Of a stretch of 64,000 bases of DNA, positions 1 to 11,655 are shown in pieces. Made by a program: the position numbers and the translations under genes. Origin of the DNA: Diphasiastrum complanatum (taxonomy: Eukaryota > Streptophyta > Lycopodiopsida > Lycopodiales > Lycopodiaceae). Numbering within the stretch: the first letter of the stretch is position 1; each line of letters starts with the position of its first letter. The stretch lies in assembly GCA_029204225.1 (NCBI GenBank), contig CM055115.1:9415911-9479910 (forward strand). The letters are read 5' to 3'. A model generated the notes under the pieces. The model was given only the letters and a program-made list of their open reading frames with translations. It had not been told where the DNA came from and did no database searches.

Positions 1-735
1 TAAAGACTGTATCCCTAATGAATAAAATCTGCTAGGTATCAGAGTCGTATAGCTTGTAAATATTGTCAGATGAAGTGTATCCGATAAGGATGGTCTTGAG
101 ACCTTGGAAGTTGAATTTCTTTCTCGTCTCCTTCGGGATCCTCGCATAGGCAATGCATCTGAACACACAAAGGTTCTTCATTGAAGCCTTATAACCTGTC
201 CAGACCTCATGTGGTGTTTTGCCTATGAGGGCCTTAGTCAAACATATGTTTTGAACGTAAGTTGTAGTGGAGATAGTTTCAGCCCAGAAGCTCTTCGACA
301 AAGATTCATGTGTTAGCATACATTTGGCTGACTCGACCAGGGCACGATTCTTCCTCTCAGCTAAGCCATTAGATTGAGGTGAATAAGGAGTGATAAATTG
401 TTGTTCAATGCCTTGGCTCTGGCAGTACTCCTTGAATACGGTAGAGATGTACTATCCACCATTGTCGAACCTCAGGCCATTGATTTGTTTGCCAATTTCT
501 TTCTCTGCATGCTTCTTGAAGATTCTAAAACAATTGAAACCTTCAGATTTCTTCTTGATAAAGTACACCAAACAATCCTCTAGCAACATGCTGATGGCTT
601 GATTTAAATGGTTTCATGGGTAGTTTATTGACTAGATAGTCTTGACAAGCAGATAATTTGACTTTCCTATCTGGATAATCGAGATCAACAACAATAGATT
701 GTTTAGACATTTGTTGTACAAAAGAATAATTCCGG
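1..735 (-). pseudogene. Copia integrase fragment, cut by the window edge
   Basis: This is a decayed piece of Ty1/Copia pol. The open stretch at 32-319 encodes the C-terminal side of the integrase core and its extension, with the Copia signatures HESLSKSFWAE, GKTPHEVWTG and IPKETRKKFNF. To the right, up to about 735, the strand still encodes the middle of the integrase, including the region before the catalytic glutamate, but frames are broken. The whole stretch aligns base for base with 57475-58200, so both are copies of one family. Homology stops near 735 at a sharp junction. The part left of position 1 is outside the window. Integrase joins retroelement cDNA to chromosomal DNA; this copy cannot make the enzyme. 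Confidence 0.85.
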
Positions 736-1572
736 TGATGTCGTGCTATACCAACAGGTTTAATATAGATTTTGTAGTGAAAAGCATCGTTCCCACAGAG
801 GATAGCATTAGAAAGTTATGTTTTTGGTGTAATTATGGCAGGTGGTTTCAAATGTTATTCTGGTTGTCGACAGACATTAAAAAGTAACCAGTATTACTTA
901 TATTTGGAATGGGTAATGTTAATGAATTCAGAACAACAATCTGGCCTCTATCGAATTGAAGGAAGCGCGTTCTACAAATGAAATGTTATCAGAGTAGTAC
1001 AGCAGAAGGTCTAGCCCTTAATTTATAAGGCAAGTACCTAGGAGATATATTCTCAAAAAATGACTTAGGCCTCTTCATAATTTATACTTAACCAGCTCAT
1101 ATCTTCATTTTCCAGTATATTATGCCATATTTATGTTGATATTCAATTTTTGACATTTGTGTGGCATCACATATCCCCTTCCTCAAATGTGAAACGTCCT
1201 CGTGAACATATCATCTTTATTTTTAGGATTACCCGAAAAACATTCTTGTTCGTCAGATTTTTGTTGAGGCGAAAAAAAATATTTCTTCATATGATTCGTC
1301 CTTTAGATATTTCTTCAGAGAATATGTGTCTTGTTGTTGTGTTGAGTAGGTTGATTTCGAGAGAGAGATCAACTAGACGAAAGAGAAGAATTCATGAAAA
1401 AATCAGGCTCTATAACAAGACGAAACAAAACAAAACTTAAATGAGCTCTCAAATTGATTTACGCTTATAGCCAAGTGATCGCGAAGTGAAACGAAACGAA
1501 ACACAAAGCAAAAGCATTCGCGAATAAAATCGATTCATGTGGAATTCAGATATGATTGCTGGTCACTGACAG
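736..1572. other. No gene seen; unassigned spacer
   Basis: No supported coding region. An open frame at 1150-1440 has no recognisable domain and a biased composition. Around 1484-1520 there is a purine-rich run built from GAAACGAAAC-like words that resembles the run next to the Copia primer site at 9305-9370. This may be remnant LTR or leader DNA, but I cannot place its ends. Confidence 0.5.
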
Positions 1573-4500
1573 GGTGTTGGCAATGTACCTATGCAGTTTC
1601 CTGATGGTAAAATCAAGAATATCCCTAATGTGCTTTATGTTCCTGGACTCAAAAAGAGTTTGCTTTCTGTTGGAGTAATGGCAAATCAGCATTTTAAGGT
1701 TGAATTTGTCAAGGATGGATTCCTTATAAAGGATATGAACCACAACCATAAAGTGGTGGCGAAAGGTTATAGAGATAGTGACTGTGGCCTTTATAAATTG
1801 GATGCTACAAGACCAGGAGAATATGGTTTGGCTATCTCAACAGCATCTCAATCTGAGTTGTGGCACAGAAGACTTGGTCACTTGAACTATGGGAGCTTAA
1901 GATTGATGGTGAAGCTGAAGATGGTAATAGGATTATCAGCATTACAGGATGATCATCACGCCATATCTGAAGTATGTGTCATGGGAAAGCATCACAGGGA
2001 GACATTCCAGAAAAGTGGAGCTGTAAGAGCTAAGAAACCGTTGGAACTTATTCACAGCGACCTGTGCGGACCAATGAAGACCATGTTATTGGGGAAAGCA
2101 TATTATTTTATGACTTTCATAGATGATTACTCTAGGAGGACATGGATTTATTTATTGAAGAAGAAATATGACACTTTTTCTCGCTTCAAGGAGTTTAAGA
2201 CTTTAGTAGAGAACCAACTGGATGCATGCATCAAAGTGCTAAGATCTGATAGAGGGAACGAATACAAATCCGATGATTTTGAGGACTTTTGCAAGGAACA
2301 CGGCATCAAAAGACAATTCACACAATCACACATGCCGCATACTAATGGTGTAGCTGAAAGGAAAAACAAAAATAAAATGGGGAGTGCCCGCTCCATGATG
2401 AAGCAAATGGGCTTGACAGATTCACTTTGGTCGGAAGCGTGCAGTGCGGCAACGTTCTTGCAAAACAGGAGCCCTACAGTTGCGGTTCCAAATGTGACTC
2501 CCGAAGAAGCATTTACAGGAATAAAACCAAAAATTGACAAGTTTTGAGTCATTGGATATAGGGCCTATGTACATGTGCCAAAGGAGGAGTGAAAGAAACT
2601 TGACGCTAAAGCAATCAAGTGTATCTTTGTCGGTTATGATGAGAGGACGAAGGCATATAGGGGTTCAGATCCTGTAATGAACAAGATTCACATAAGCAAA
2701 GATGTGATCTTTGATGAGATGCATAGGTATGAAGATTAAGACCATGCAAGTGATGAAAGCATCAAAAGACTTCCCACAATTTTGGAAGAAGAAGATGAAG
2801 AAGACGCTCCACAGGGTGAGTATGAAAAGACACCACCTATCCAAGAGCCTAGGGGAAGGTACTTGCCAATAGGAGCAATAAAGGAGAAATTGATTGGAAG
2901 TAAGAGACATTACTTGGACACTCCTTGGGACACATACTCTCCACGTAGTGTATCATCTGAATCTAAGATACCAAAATGGTATGAAAAGATCATGAAGAAT
3001 GCAAAGCTAAATCAACCAAGATCTAGCACACAAGGAGAAGTGAGAAGATCAACACGAGAAAGGAAGTCTCCCGATCGTTGTCATGTGAACTATGCCCTAA
3101 TGAGTGACATTTTGAAATGTCGAGAGCCATCAATCTTTGATGAAGCAAAGGACCACAAAGAGTGGCAAAAGGCAATGGAAGAGGAGATGGAATCCATCCG
3201 CAGGCATGATACGTGGGAGTTGGTTGATCTACCACCTGGAAAGAAACCCATTGAAAACAAATGGGTGTTTAGAACAAAGTTTCATGCAGATGTAATGATA
3301 GCAAAGCATAAGGCACACTTAGTAGTCAAGGGCTATGAGCAAAATAAAGGAATTGACTATGAAGAGACATTGGCTCCAGTGGCTAAGTGGACTACACTAT
3401 GCCTTATCATTGCCTTAGCATCTCATTTTGGGTGGAAGATCCATCAAATGGATGTGAAGTCCACATTTTTGAATGGTGACTTAGAGGAAGAAGCTTACAT
3501 GGTCCAACCGTAGGGCTTCATCGCAAAAGGACAAGAACATAAGGTACGCAAGCTACACAAAGCACTTTATGGCCTTAAGCAAGTGCCACGTGCATGGTAT
3601 GGACGCATTGACAATTACTTTCTTTCTCATGAGTCTGTAAGAACAAATTCAGATCCAAATCTTTATGTTTTTATAAATGAAGATAACATTGCCTTGATTG
3701 TATTTTATGTTGATGATATCATTATCACGGGCAATGATGAGAATCTCATCCATTCTATCAAAGCCAACTTATGCAAGCAATTTGAGATGACAAATTTAGA
3801 TCTTATGCAGTATTGCTTGGGTGTCAAAGTATGGCAAATTGACAGTGATATCAGGTTATGTCAAAACAAGTATGTGCATGAGATACTAGAGATATTTCGC
3901 ATGACAGAATGCAAACCTTCCATCACCCCTTGCGAAGCTGGTAAGAAATTATCTCGTATTGATGATAGTGCACATGTTGACGCTACTTTATTTCGTCAGC
4001 TAGTTGGAAGTTTGATATATCTTACGACTACATGTCCTGATATCTGCTATGCTGTAAGTATGATTAGCCAATTCATGTCATCACCCACTTTGGACCATTG
4101 GAAAGCTATGAAAAGGATTTTGAGTTATGTGAAAGATACACCTAACCTTGGCCTGATCTACAAAGGACAAAGTGCTTTACCTAAGTGGCAGGGTTATGTT
4201 GATGTTGATTGGGCAGGAAATGTAGATGATAGAAAGTCAACAACAGGTTATGCCTTCAAGTTTGGTAACGGTTGTTTTTCATGGTCTAGCAAGAAGCAAG
4301 ATACTATTTCTCTTTTTTCTACAGAAGCCGAATATAAAGCATTAAGTTTTGCCACCTAGGAAGCTATTTGGTTGCGCAAGTTGTTATGTGAAATTGGCAT
4401 GAAACAGATAAATCCTACTATTATTTTCTGTGATAGCCAAAGTGGAATACAATTGGCTAAGAATCATGTCTTTCACGCGAGGGCAAAACATATTGAGGTA

Positions 4501-4656
4501 AAATATTACCTAGTGTGTGAAAAGCTACAATCTAAAGATATAAGTATTGTACACTATTCTACGTTGTTACAAGTTGCTGATATATTTACGAAAGCTTTAC
4601 GTAAAGAGAAGTTTGAAACTTTTAGAGCCAAACTTGGCTTAGATCTGGTTATGTAA
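1573..4656 (+). pseudogene. Copia pol (protease end to RNase H), element E
   Basis: A 5'-truncated Copia polyprotein lying in one reading frame for about 1028 codons. In order: the end of the protease region with LYVPGLKKSLLSVG (from 1636), GAG-pre-integrase (LWHRRLGHLN), integrase core with HSDLCGP, RSDRGNEY and VAERKN (the D, D, E residues), then reverse transcriptase with FYVDDIIITG (about 3700) and RNase H with STEAEYKAL (about 4320). Five in-frame stops break it: TGA 2545-2547, TGA 2590-2592, TAA 2737-2739, TAG 3511-3513 and TAG 4357-4359. I see no frameshift. Gag and most of the protease are missing; the left break is near 1572. The protein is close to those of elements B (32-39 kb) and C (59-64 kb), so it belongs to the same broad lineage. 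Confidence 0.92.
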
Positions 4657-4738
4657 AAAGTCTTTACTTGTAATACTATCATAGAGGTATGTTCCATGAA
4701 TAGAGTAAACTTTTAATTAAAGAAAGACATTGATCATC

Positions 4739-4747
4739 TAGGGAGAG
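4739..4747 (+). other. Polypurine tract of element E
   Basis: The purine run TAGGGAGAG lies 80 bp after the RNase H stop and directly before a sequence starting AGTTAAAAT. Elements B and C have AAGGGAGAG followed by AGTTAGAATT at the same place, so this is the likely plus-strand primer. Confidence 0.6.
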
Positions 4748-5001
4748 AGTTAAAATATAAATGATCGACTTGTACAGTGCTTTCTTATTTCGACGGCACC
4801 ACGTGTGCTCAAATCTAGAATTATCGGGCCGTGTTTCTTTTACGAGCTCTTTGAGTGCTTTTAAGCAGCTTCATCTTTGTACTTGCTTATCAGTTTGAAT
4901 ATACAATTTGTTGGAGAGCAATTTTGTTGTCTTGTCTTATTGCACTTGACGTTGTGTTGTGGTGATTGATTCGGTCAGGTTTTTAAACTGTATTCTCAAC
5001 T
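4748..5001 (+). repeat. Putative 3' LTR of element E
   Basis: It begins AGTTAAAAT right after the purine tract, as the LTRs of B and C begin AGTTAGAATT. The right end is proposed at TATTCTCAACT, giving about 254 bp against 273-275 bp for B and C. No partner LTR is present, so the end is a guess. Confidence 0.4.
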
Positions 5002-5029
5002 CCTTCGGCAACAAATAAATTGATGACCG

Positions 5030-6020
5030 TAGTCAGATTCACTTCCCCAATTGGTGTATAGTCAGGAAACAAACTAGTGAGATGTAAATCTTCCTTAGAT
5101 TCTTTTGTCATCGGTTGGAATAGTAGTTTCTCAATCGTTTTGTCACCCACCGGTCACAGTGTTGAATCAAGTCGTCCGTGATGTGTTTGTAATCGAATAT
5201 TCTATCCATTGGTAGTGATATTTACTACTCTTGTTGCCCATTCAAGCACTGCTTTGGCGGCTCTTAGCCAAGGCTTGCCTAATAGAACTCGATAGACATC
5301 CACGTCTTTTGGTAATCGTAGAACAACAAAGTTCAACAAGAATTGCAACTCTTTAATACTGACTTTCTTGTATGATTAGCCATGTGAATGACTAATTGAC
5401 TCTTCTGCAGGGGTAAATTAGTTAATTTAGTGTAGGTGTCTTCATACACGATATTGACACCTGCTCCTCCATCAATCTGGATGATGCTAATGTCGATGCC
5501 TTGAATGGTTATCTCCAATGTTGGAACAATGTCTTGCTCCGTAGATTGTACAATAATGTTAACTGCTACTAAAGACAGTCGTTCTAGTAGCCTACAGCTA
5601 GGTAGCTTCGTACATATGGATTCCACCAAATAAGGTGCAATCTCAATCAATTGACCGACTATATTCTAAAATTTATAATTGCTCACAAAGTTTGCAATTT
5701 GGTTAGTTACATTATCAGCTAATTCTCGATCTCTTATGATCTGAAGATGATTTTGCGTCTGATTTGATGGAACTCTTAGTCTTTGAATCCGTGTCAGATT
5801 CAAATTCTGACAAACTGCTTCTTCTATGGTGTTGTCAATGTCGACAATAGTTCTCCCTTGTTTCTTCTTCCTCTAATCGGTGAGCAACTTCCACAATACG
5901 TTCCAATAGCTGATTATGTAAGGACGTGGTGCCTCTCCTAAGCACTTTATGGAGACCACGGCGGAAATACTTGATGTGTCGATTACAGAAACAACGAAAA
6001 AATGGCAACCGAACCAAAAA
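5030..6020 (-). pseudogene. Ty3-type gag-protease fragment
   Basis: A broken piece of a Ty3-like polyprotein. The clearest part is a retropepsin-like domain at 5333-5650 with IDGGAGVNIV, the usual D-G-G-S/A-G-V-N-I active-site form of plant Ty3 elements. Downstream on the minus strand, at about 5200-5330, the encoded VYRVLLGKPWLRAAKAV matches the LLGRPWL motif that follows this protease. Upstream (5650-6017) a basic, acidic-rich stretch looks like the end of gag. Stops and frame changes occur throughout. The same domain order is found in the element at 40.4-43.5 kb, so the two may be related. No LTR of this piece is identifiable. Confidence 0.75.
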
Positions 6021-6344
6021 GGTGCAAAATCAGGGTCTTGACAAAATCACAAAAAATTGAATATCTCAAAATCTATATGCATATCCAAAAACTTGATATG
6101 CAGTCTATTAGCCACCAGTTAGGCTAATCCAATGATCCAAAAATCGGCCAAATCCAACATGTGAACTGAAAAATTGGAATTGATCAAGATTATAAACCTA
6201 TATAGGATTTTGATCTACAAAAACTCCAATCTACAAATGCAAGAAACTCAATTTTGGTATAGAATCCAATCTAGCATGCTCTATCATTGATATCTTCTCC
6301 AAATCATTGATTGATATGATTGCCTTCTTCATAACCTGAAATAA
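6021..6344 (-). other. Leader of a Copia element (H), no gene
   Basis: AT-rich sequence between a primer site on its right and the Ty3 fragment on its left. It contains no gag start and is read as the untranslated leader of element H, broken off before the gene. Confidence 0.45.
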
Positions 6345-6358
6345 AAGCTTTGATACCA
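6345..6358 (-). other. Primer binding site of element H
   Basis: On the minus strand it reads TGGTATCAAAGCTT, one base off the standard TGGTATCAGAGC complement to the 3' end of initiator tRNA-Met. It abuts the LTR that starts at 6359. Confidence 0.75.
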
Positions 6359-6967
6359 TGTGAAAGATTTCAGATCCATAAAGATCCTAATCCATAAAAT
6401 GATATTGGGTTAGAAGAACAACATATCACCAATCTTGCCAATGTAGAAAACTCGGCATCTACACTAAGAATAGAATCCAAACTCTAATAGATATTGATCA
6501 AACATGAATCAAAACATAAATAGAAGCTACTGTCCATACAACAATAGTACCCTACTATATTTTGCACGTATAAACCTGAGAATAACAAATATTGATCGTT
6601 CTACACATAGAATTGCAAGATATCACAAGTATAGTGCACCGATGGATAGTAGAACCCAAGAGAACCATGTATAAGCATGAATGAGATAAGAAAGAGACAA
6701 TATCCTCTATATTCACAAATTACATCCTTCTATAGCAGGTCCAAAACCTAAATTGCCACTTGGTTTCCCTCCAATAAGAAAAATCCTACTATTTTCAGGA
6801 CTAGATTCAATGTACCCAACATTCAAATTTGAATATACTCAAACTCGACTTATATTCTTTCCCACACTTTTCAAAAGTGTGTCTTTAAATGCATTTAGGC
6901 TAATATAACTTTGAAAAGTCAAACTTTAAATCTAATATGAAAATTGGCCTCAATTGCCAAATACACA
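6359..6967 (-). repeat. 5' LTR of element H, lone
   Basis: The + strand starts TGTGAAAGATT directly beside the primer site and ends at ATACACA, giving 609 bp bounded by TG and CA. The first bases resemble those of the intact element's LTR at 26265 (TGTGAAAAACTC), but the rest differs. To the right the sequence passes directly into Copia coding DNA of element F, so H appears inserted in F or joined to it by a rearrangement. The right boundary is inferred from the TG/CA rule. Confidence 0.55.
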
Positions 6968-9239
6968 TTGTCTTTGACTCATCAAATCTGACATCTCTAA
7001 CAGTTTTAATATGTTTGCTGTCAGACATGTAGATCATGTAGTATGATGAATGAACATCATATCCTACGAGGAATCCCTACTCCACCTTTTCATCCAACTT
7101 ATTTCTTTTCTAATCTGGAATGTGGGCATACGTGATGCATTTAAAAATGCGCACATGTGTCAAACTTGGTTTATTGTCCGCCAAACCTCGTGTGGTGTGG
7201 TATGTGCAACACTGGATCTATCTATCATGTTCTGCAGGTAGTTGGCTGTAGCTACTACTTCAGCCCATAAAAGTTTTGATGCCTTTGAATAGGCCATGAT
7301 TTATCTCGCAACTTCCATGAGAGTCTGATTTCCCCACTCTGCCACACCATTGTGCTATGGTGTGTAGGCTGCAGTCTTCAAGTGAAGTAAGCCTTTGCTA
7401 GTAAAAACTTTGCAAAGCATTTGGAGACGTATTCTCCTCCTCTGTCTGTTCTCTGCTGCTTCATCTTCTTGTCAGTCCATTTCTCAGCCCAATTCATGAA
7501 CTCCATGAATTTGTCCAAGGCCTCTGACTTGTTGTGGATAAAGTACATGGCTGCAAACTTGTTGAAGTCATCAATAAAAGTGATGTAGTACTTTGAACCT
7601 CCCAAGGAGACCACATCAAACCGTCCACAGACGTCAGAGTGTACTAGTTTCATGCATTCTTTCATTCTAAAAGAGTCCTTGGTGAATGGTATATGTGAGA
7701 TCTTGTCTTTGTTACAGGCATCACAGGACTTCAAGCATGCTGCATCTTTGATGTTGACACCAATGAATGCTCTGCTCCGACTAGCATTGTGTAGAGCAAC
7801 TATATTCATGTGATACAGCCTCCTGTGCCATATAATATCCATTGATTCGTTGATCTGATGAGTTTACTCTAAAGGTACTCGGATCTTGAGGTGATACAGG
7901 TTCTCCTTTTGCTTTCTTGTGGTGACAAGCTGAGTGGTTGTGGATTCAACCACTTCACAGGTATCGCCTTCAAAGGTGACTGTTAGTCCTACATCTACCA
8001 TTTTAACAATAGATAGTAGGTCCTTCTAAAGAGTGGGCACATATAGAGTATCGTCGAGCCTTCTGTCTCTTCCTTTGGTGCTTAACCACAACGCTCCAAT
8101 TTCGCTAACTTTGCGTTTAGAACCATCTCCCAAAATTATATATCTGGACGATTCTGATTCTTGATAATCAGTGATCATGTGTCTCATTGCCACAAAGTGT
8201 GAAGTTGCACCTGAATCAATAATTATCTCTTGTGTATATGAAGTTGATGTCGCACAGACATCATCACACAAGTAAGCTGTTGGGTTATTGTCGTTGTTGG
8301 CTCTATCTTCGGCCATCTTGGAGGACTCTGATTCCTCCATGTAGGATGAGCTATAGTTGCTCTCTCGTCTGCTCTGATCTTTCTTGGTTATGGGATTTTG
8401 GTTGCAGTCAATGGCCGCATGACCCTTCTTGTGACAGTGGGTGCACTCTATCTTTAGATTGAGCCAGCACTTATCAATAGTATGGCCTTCTCATGTTCAT
8501 CTCGTGCAGGTCTTATTCTCACCATTCTGTTGTCTCGGTTTGTTTCTGCTCTTCCATTTGTCTTCTTTGGCTCCCTCTGACTGCTACCTTTGATCTTGTC
8601 TTTAGCCTGACTCCCACTTAGGCTTGAAATTCTTCTTCTACTTCTCTTTGTTGCTGTAGAGAGCTTGATCAAAGTTATCCTTGTCATCAAGGTGTTCACG
8701 GCCTTCCACCTCTTTTCTGATCTCGATTATAGCCTTCTCAAGGGTCATCTCTGGATCTTTAGCAAGTAGTGTTTGGGTCGTTTGAAACGATCTTGGTAGA
8801 GCTCGCAGCATGTATGTGAGCTACTTCTCTGTTGAGACTGCATTCTCTGTTCTGAAATTGTGCAGCGAGAGGAACAAGTCCTTCATGTTTCTAATGAAGG
8901 AAGTGAGGTCTTTACCATTGGTCAGCTGATCTTCAAGAAGCATAATTTGGCTTTGTGATTTCATTTGAAATCTAGTCAACAAAGTATCCCACATTTCCTT
9001 TGCTTTGGAGAGTGTGGCTAGATCAAGTGTCAAGCTGTCTTCAATGGATGAGGACAACACAGCTATTGACTTGTCATTCTTCTCTCTCCATTCGTGTAGC
9101 TCTTTGCCAGTGGTTGTCGGCATCTCTTCTATGCCATCAACCTAGGGCCATAGACCTTCTCCTTCCATCCTAGGAAGTTTGATCCTGACAAGTCAAAGAT
9201 TGTGCAGATCTTTGATTGAATGCTGCTAGTGGATGCCAT
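6968..9239 (-). pseudogene. Copia gag-pol remnant, element F
   Basis: Reading leftward from the ATG at 9239: gag begins MASTSSIQSK and holds LSGSNFLGWKEKVYGPRL, then breaks frame near 9130. The rest of gag (8821-9123) shows EMWDTLLTRFQM and RNMKDLFLSL. A basic zinc-knuckle region follows at 8400-8700, mostly garbled. Protease at 8026-8340 has an intact DSGATSHF. GAG-pre-integrase and integrase at 7378-7842 have IWHRRLYHMN, HSDVCGR and RTDRGGEY. The integrase tail goes on to about 6968 with AEWGNQTL and TPHEVW recognisable through stops. RT and RNase H are absent: the element is cut at 6967, where the H LTR starts. Its LTR and primer site lie to the right. Confidence 0.85.
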
Positions 9240-9280
9240 AGCCTGAAGGAATCAGACAGAGGCTTCGATAATCAAAAGTC

Positions 9281-9296
9281 ATGGCTCTAATTCCAC
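9281..9296 (-). other. Primer binding site of element F
   Basis: On the minus strand it reads GTGGAATTAGAGCCAT, 42 bp before the gag ATG. It is a variant of the usual TGGTATCAGAGC site, so the tRNA match is imperfect. Confidence 0.6.
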
Positions 9297-9990
9297 TGAT
9301 GGGAAATAGTCGCGAAGCGAAATGAAACATAGCAAATCGAAACACAACGAAATGAAACGAAGCGAAACGCGATGAAGACCGGATAGATCCGACTTGACAA
9401 GACTAGCTACTGCTATTGACTATGGTGTAATTCTCTTCCAAGGACCAGATCTTCTGACAATCTATTGTAAAAATTAAATTTGTAAACATCAAATAATATT
9501 GAAAAAACAACAACGAAAAATTTATCTACTACTAGCATGCATTCCAATATTGTAGATCATACACATCACAAAATAGAGCATTGAGAAAATCACTAGTATT
9601 ATCAGAACTGAATTTACAATCTTTTTTTTGAGAATTGTCTGCTTCCCAGAACAGCACATTGGCGCGAAGGAGATGTTCTCTCTCACGAAAAGTATGACTG
9701 TCTACTGTTGTAAACTCACTCTGTGTCCATGACTATCTTCTTGATTGCCTGCTTCTTGATGCATCTAGCAATACATATATTGAGAGTAACATTTTGGATT
9801 AGAGAGATTAAATGATCTACAACTAATCTTAGATTACAAGAGTGGTGGATTAGACACATCCTAATGCTCTTCTACTGACGTCATCATATCAGATCAGAAA
9901 GCTATATTATATGGTACTTGTTTGATCTCCCTGGTCCTTTGGAGCACAAAGAGTTTCATGTCGTGTCATGTCGTTTGACCTTCTCCTTTT
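9297..9990 (-). repeat. 5' LTR of element F, right end not defined
   Basis: The + strand starts TGATGGGAAATAG beside the primer site. The first 80 bases are a purine-rich run of GAAACGAAG-like words. The remainder is AT-rich and non-coding. Without a second LTR I cannot say where it ends; 9990 is a placeholder. Confidence 0.4.
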
Positions 9991-10002
9991 GCTTGTGCAT
10001 TA

Positions 10003-10330
10003 GTTGCCTTCTGCCCGTTGGACTGTGCCTTCACGCTGTAGGCCTTTCGCCTTTAGATTCAAGAACATTTTTGCGACTTTAAGAGCAGTGTCGCTTTTTC
10101 AAGGGAACCTTTGCTTTTATCCGGAAGGCATTTGGCGACAATGTCGCTTTTTCTCGAAGGGCGAAAAAGCAGACTTTAGGGCATAAACCAGCTTGAAGGA
10201 AAATCTCGCTTTTCTAAGGGCAAGTGTCATTTTTCTAAGGGTCTAAAAACCTTTCTAAGCCATTTTAGTGACAGTGTCACCTTTTTCGCAAAAATGCAAA
10301 AAATGCGATAGTGTCAAGAAAAGTTCTCAG
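10003..10330. repeat. Degenerate short repeats with GTGTCGC and TTTTTC words
   Basis: Words of the form AGTGTCGCTTTTTC and AAGGG recur at least six times with changes (for example near 10087, 10140, 10205, 10226 and 10271). The short open frame over them has no domain. The segment looks like a minisatellite remnant or LTR U3 repeats. Confidence 0.4.
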
Positions 10331-10854
10331 AGTTATTTTCTAAGTGTTTTAGACCTAGGGATGAATTTTTCCTTATGACCCAAAAATGTAAACTGTGCGA
10401 CGAAACAATTCAAAAATATAGACTGTGCGAAACATAGTTCAAAATGCGTAGAATGAAAACATTGAAGATTAATCCAAACTTCCGCGATGTCACACAAACA
10501 AATTCATAATTTACAAGTCCAAAAGAACGTGATTTGGAAGTATTGTTTTTACTTGCAAAATAAGTGGTTAACTTTAGTATACACAAAAATACTACCAATG
10601 CACTGCACAAAATCAGATAAGTTTAAATACACATTTCTACAAGTTTTTAATATTCAAATAAATGTCTCATCTCGTAGAAAGTCTCTTCTGGCATTCAAAA
10701 ATCATTAAAAATATAGTATACAAACATTTCCCAAAAACATCGTCTTCAAAAACATCTTTCTCTGTGAAATTTTTTCATCAATTCATGAACATGTGCTAAA
10801 ACTTGCTGCTCATTAGTTGTCGGCCACATATACCCAACAATAATAGCTAATACC
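10331..10854. other. No gene seen
   Basis: AT-rich DNA without recognisable coding, repeat or RNA features. Confidence 0.5.
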
Positions 10855-11655
10855 ATTGCTTCTCCCCTAGATAGAAGTCTCCCTTTGCTTTACCATTGTT
10901 CCAATTTCAAGAGTTGCAGTTCTTCAAAAATTGATCTGATTTCGATTGAACTTTTTGCACTCTCCTTTCTACAAATAGGGGATGTCAGTCCATGATGCCA
11001 TGGTGTTTTTATGACTGGCCATAAATACCTATACAATACATGACTCTCTGATATTGGTGCCTGACAAATACGATGTGATACTATATAAGATCGAATGTCC
11101 TTTTGCATTTTTGTTGCGTCTAGTAATGGCCAAAGCTCTTGCAACAAAAAGTCTTCACCACTTTGGCCATCCCAACCAACAAATACAAATGGAAAAACAC
11201 AATTTCCTACATGATTCTGATGCAAGCTTTGTAAGGTGAATTGTCGATGAGGATTGTGTTTTGATCGTGTAATTTTTGAAGTGTTTCCAAACACTAACCA
11301 AAGGCTTGAAGCTTGCACAAACATGCTTGTTATTAGGTCTCATCAGACCAGTCTGGTAGCAATTTTCTTGAAACCAGAGCATAAACAATGGCAGCTTGCA
11401 ACCAAATTTTCTCTTGATATAGCTATAAGACTTTAGGGTATATCTAGATACCATGGTTGACTGTATTCCAACCCTGCAAGTTGATGTTAGCTTTGCCAAG
11501 AACTCTGAGCATCCAAGTCAAAGTTGCAACCATTTTCCCTCGTGATAATCAACATTTGACAGAGGAAGCTTTCTATCCCAACGTTTAATTAATACTCCAT
11601 TCAAATCCAATATAACATATAAAGGTTCAATTTGTGGATCAACACGAAAGAATAC
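10855..11655 (-). pseudogene. FCP1/NIF-like phosphatase fragment
   Basis: Read leftward from a plausible 3' splice site (CAATCCAG before 11655), the strand encodes an FCP1-homology (HAD-type) domain. Visible marks are LYVILDLNGVLI (motif 1, with DLNG as in many plant NIF-like proteins), VGIQSTM at the usual position of the V-W-S-S/T motif, LFMLWFQENCYQTG matching the conserved F.W.Q..C..TG, and NTILIDNSPYKA matching LLDDSPYKA. The last part (GNCVFPFVFVGWD) matches the AIFPFPY segment. The pieces lie in different frames, and a TGA falls after WLQL near 11536, so this is a broken exon series. In the family these act as protein Ser/Thr phosphatases, or are inactive relatives. No start exon was found. 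Confidence 0.65.

Noticed and set aside
2148-2552. 134-codon frame on the minus strand
   Set aside because: It is antisense to the integrase of element E, which is clearly coding on the + strand.
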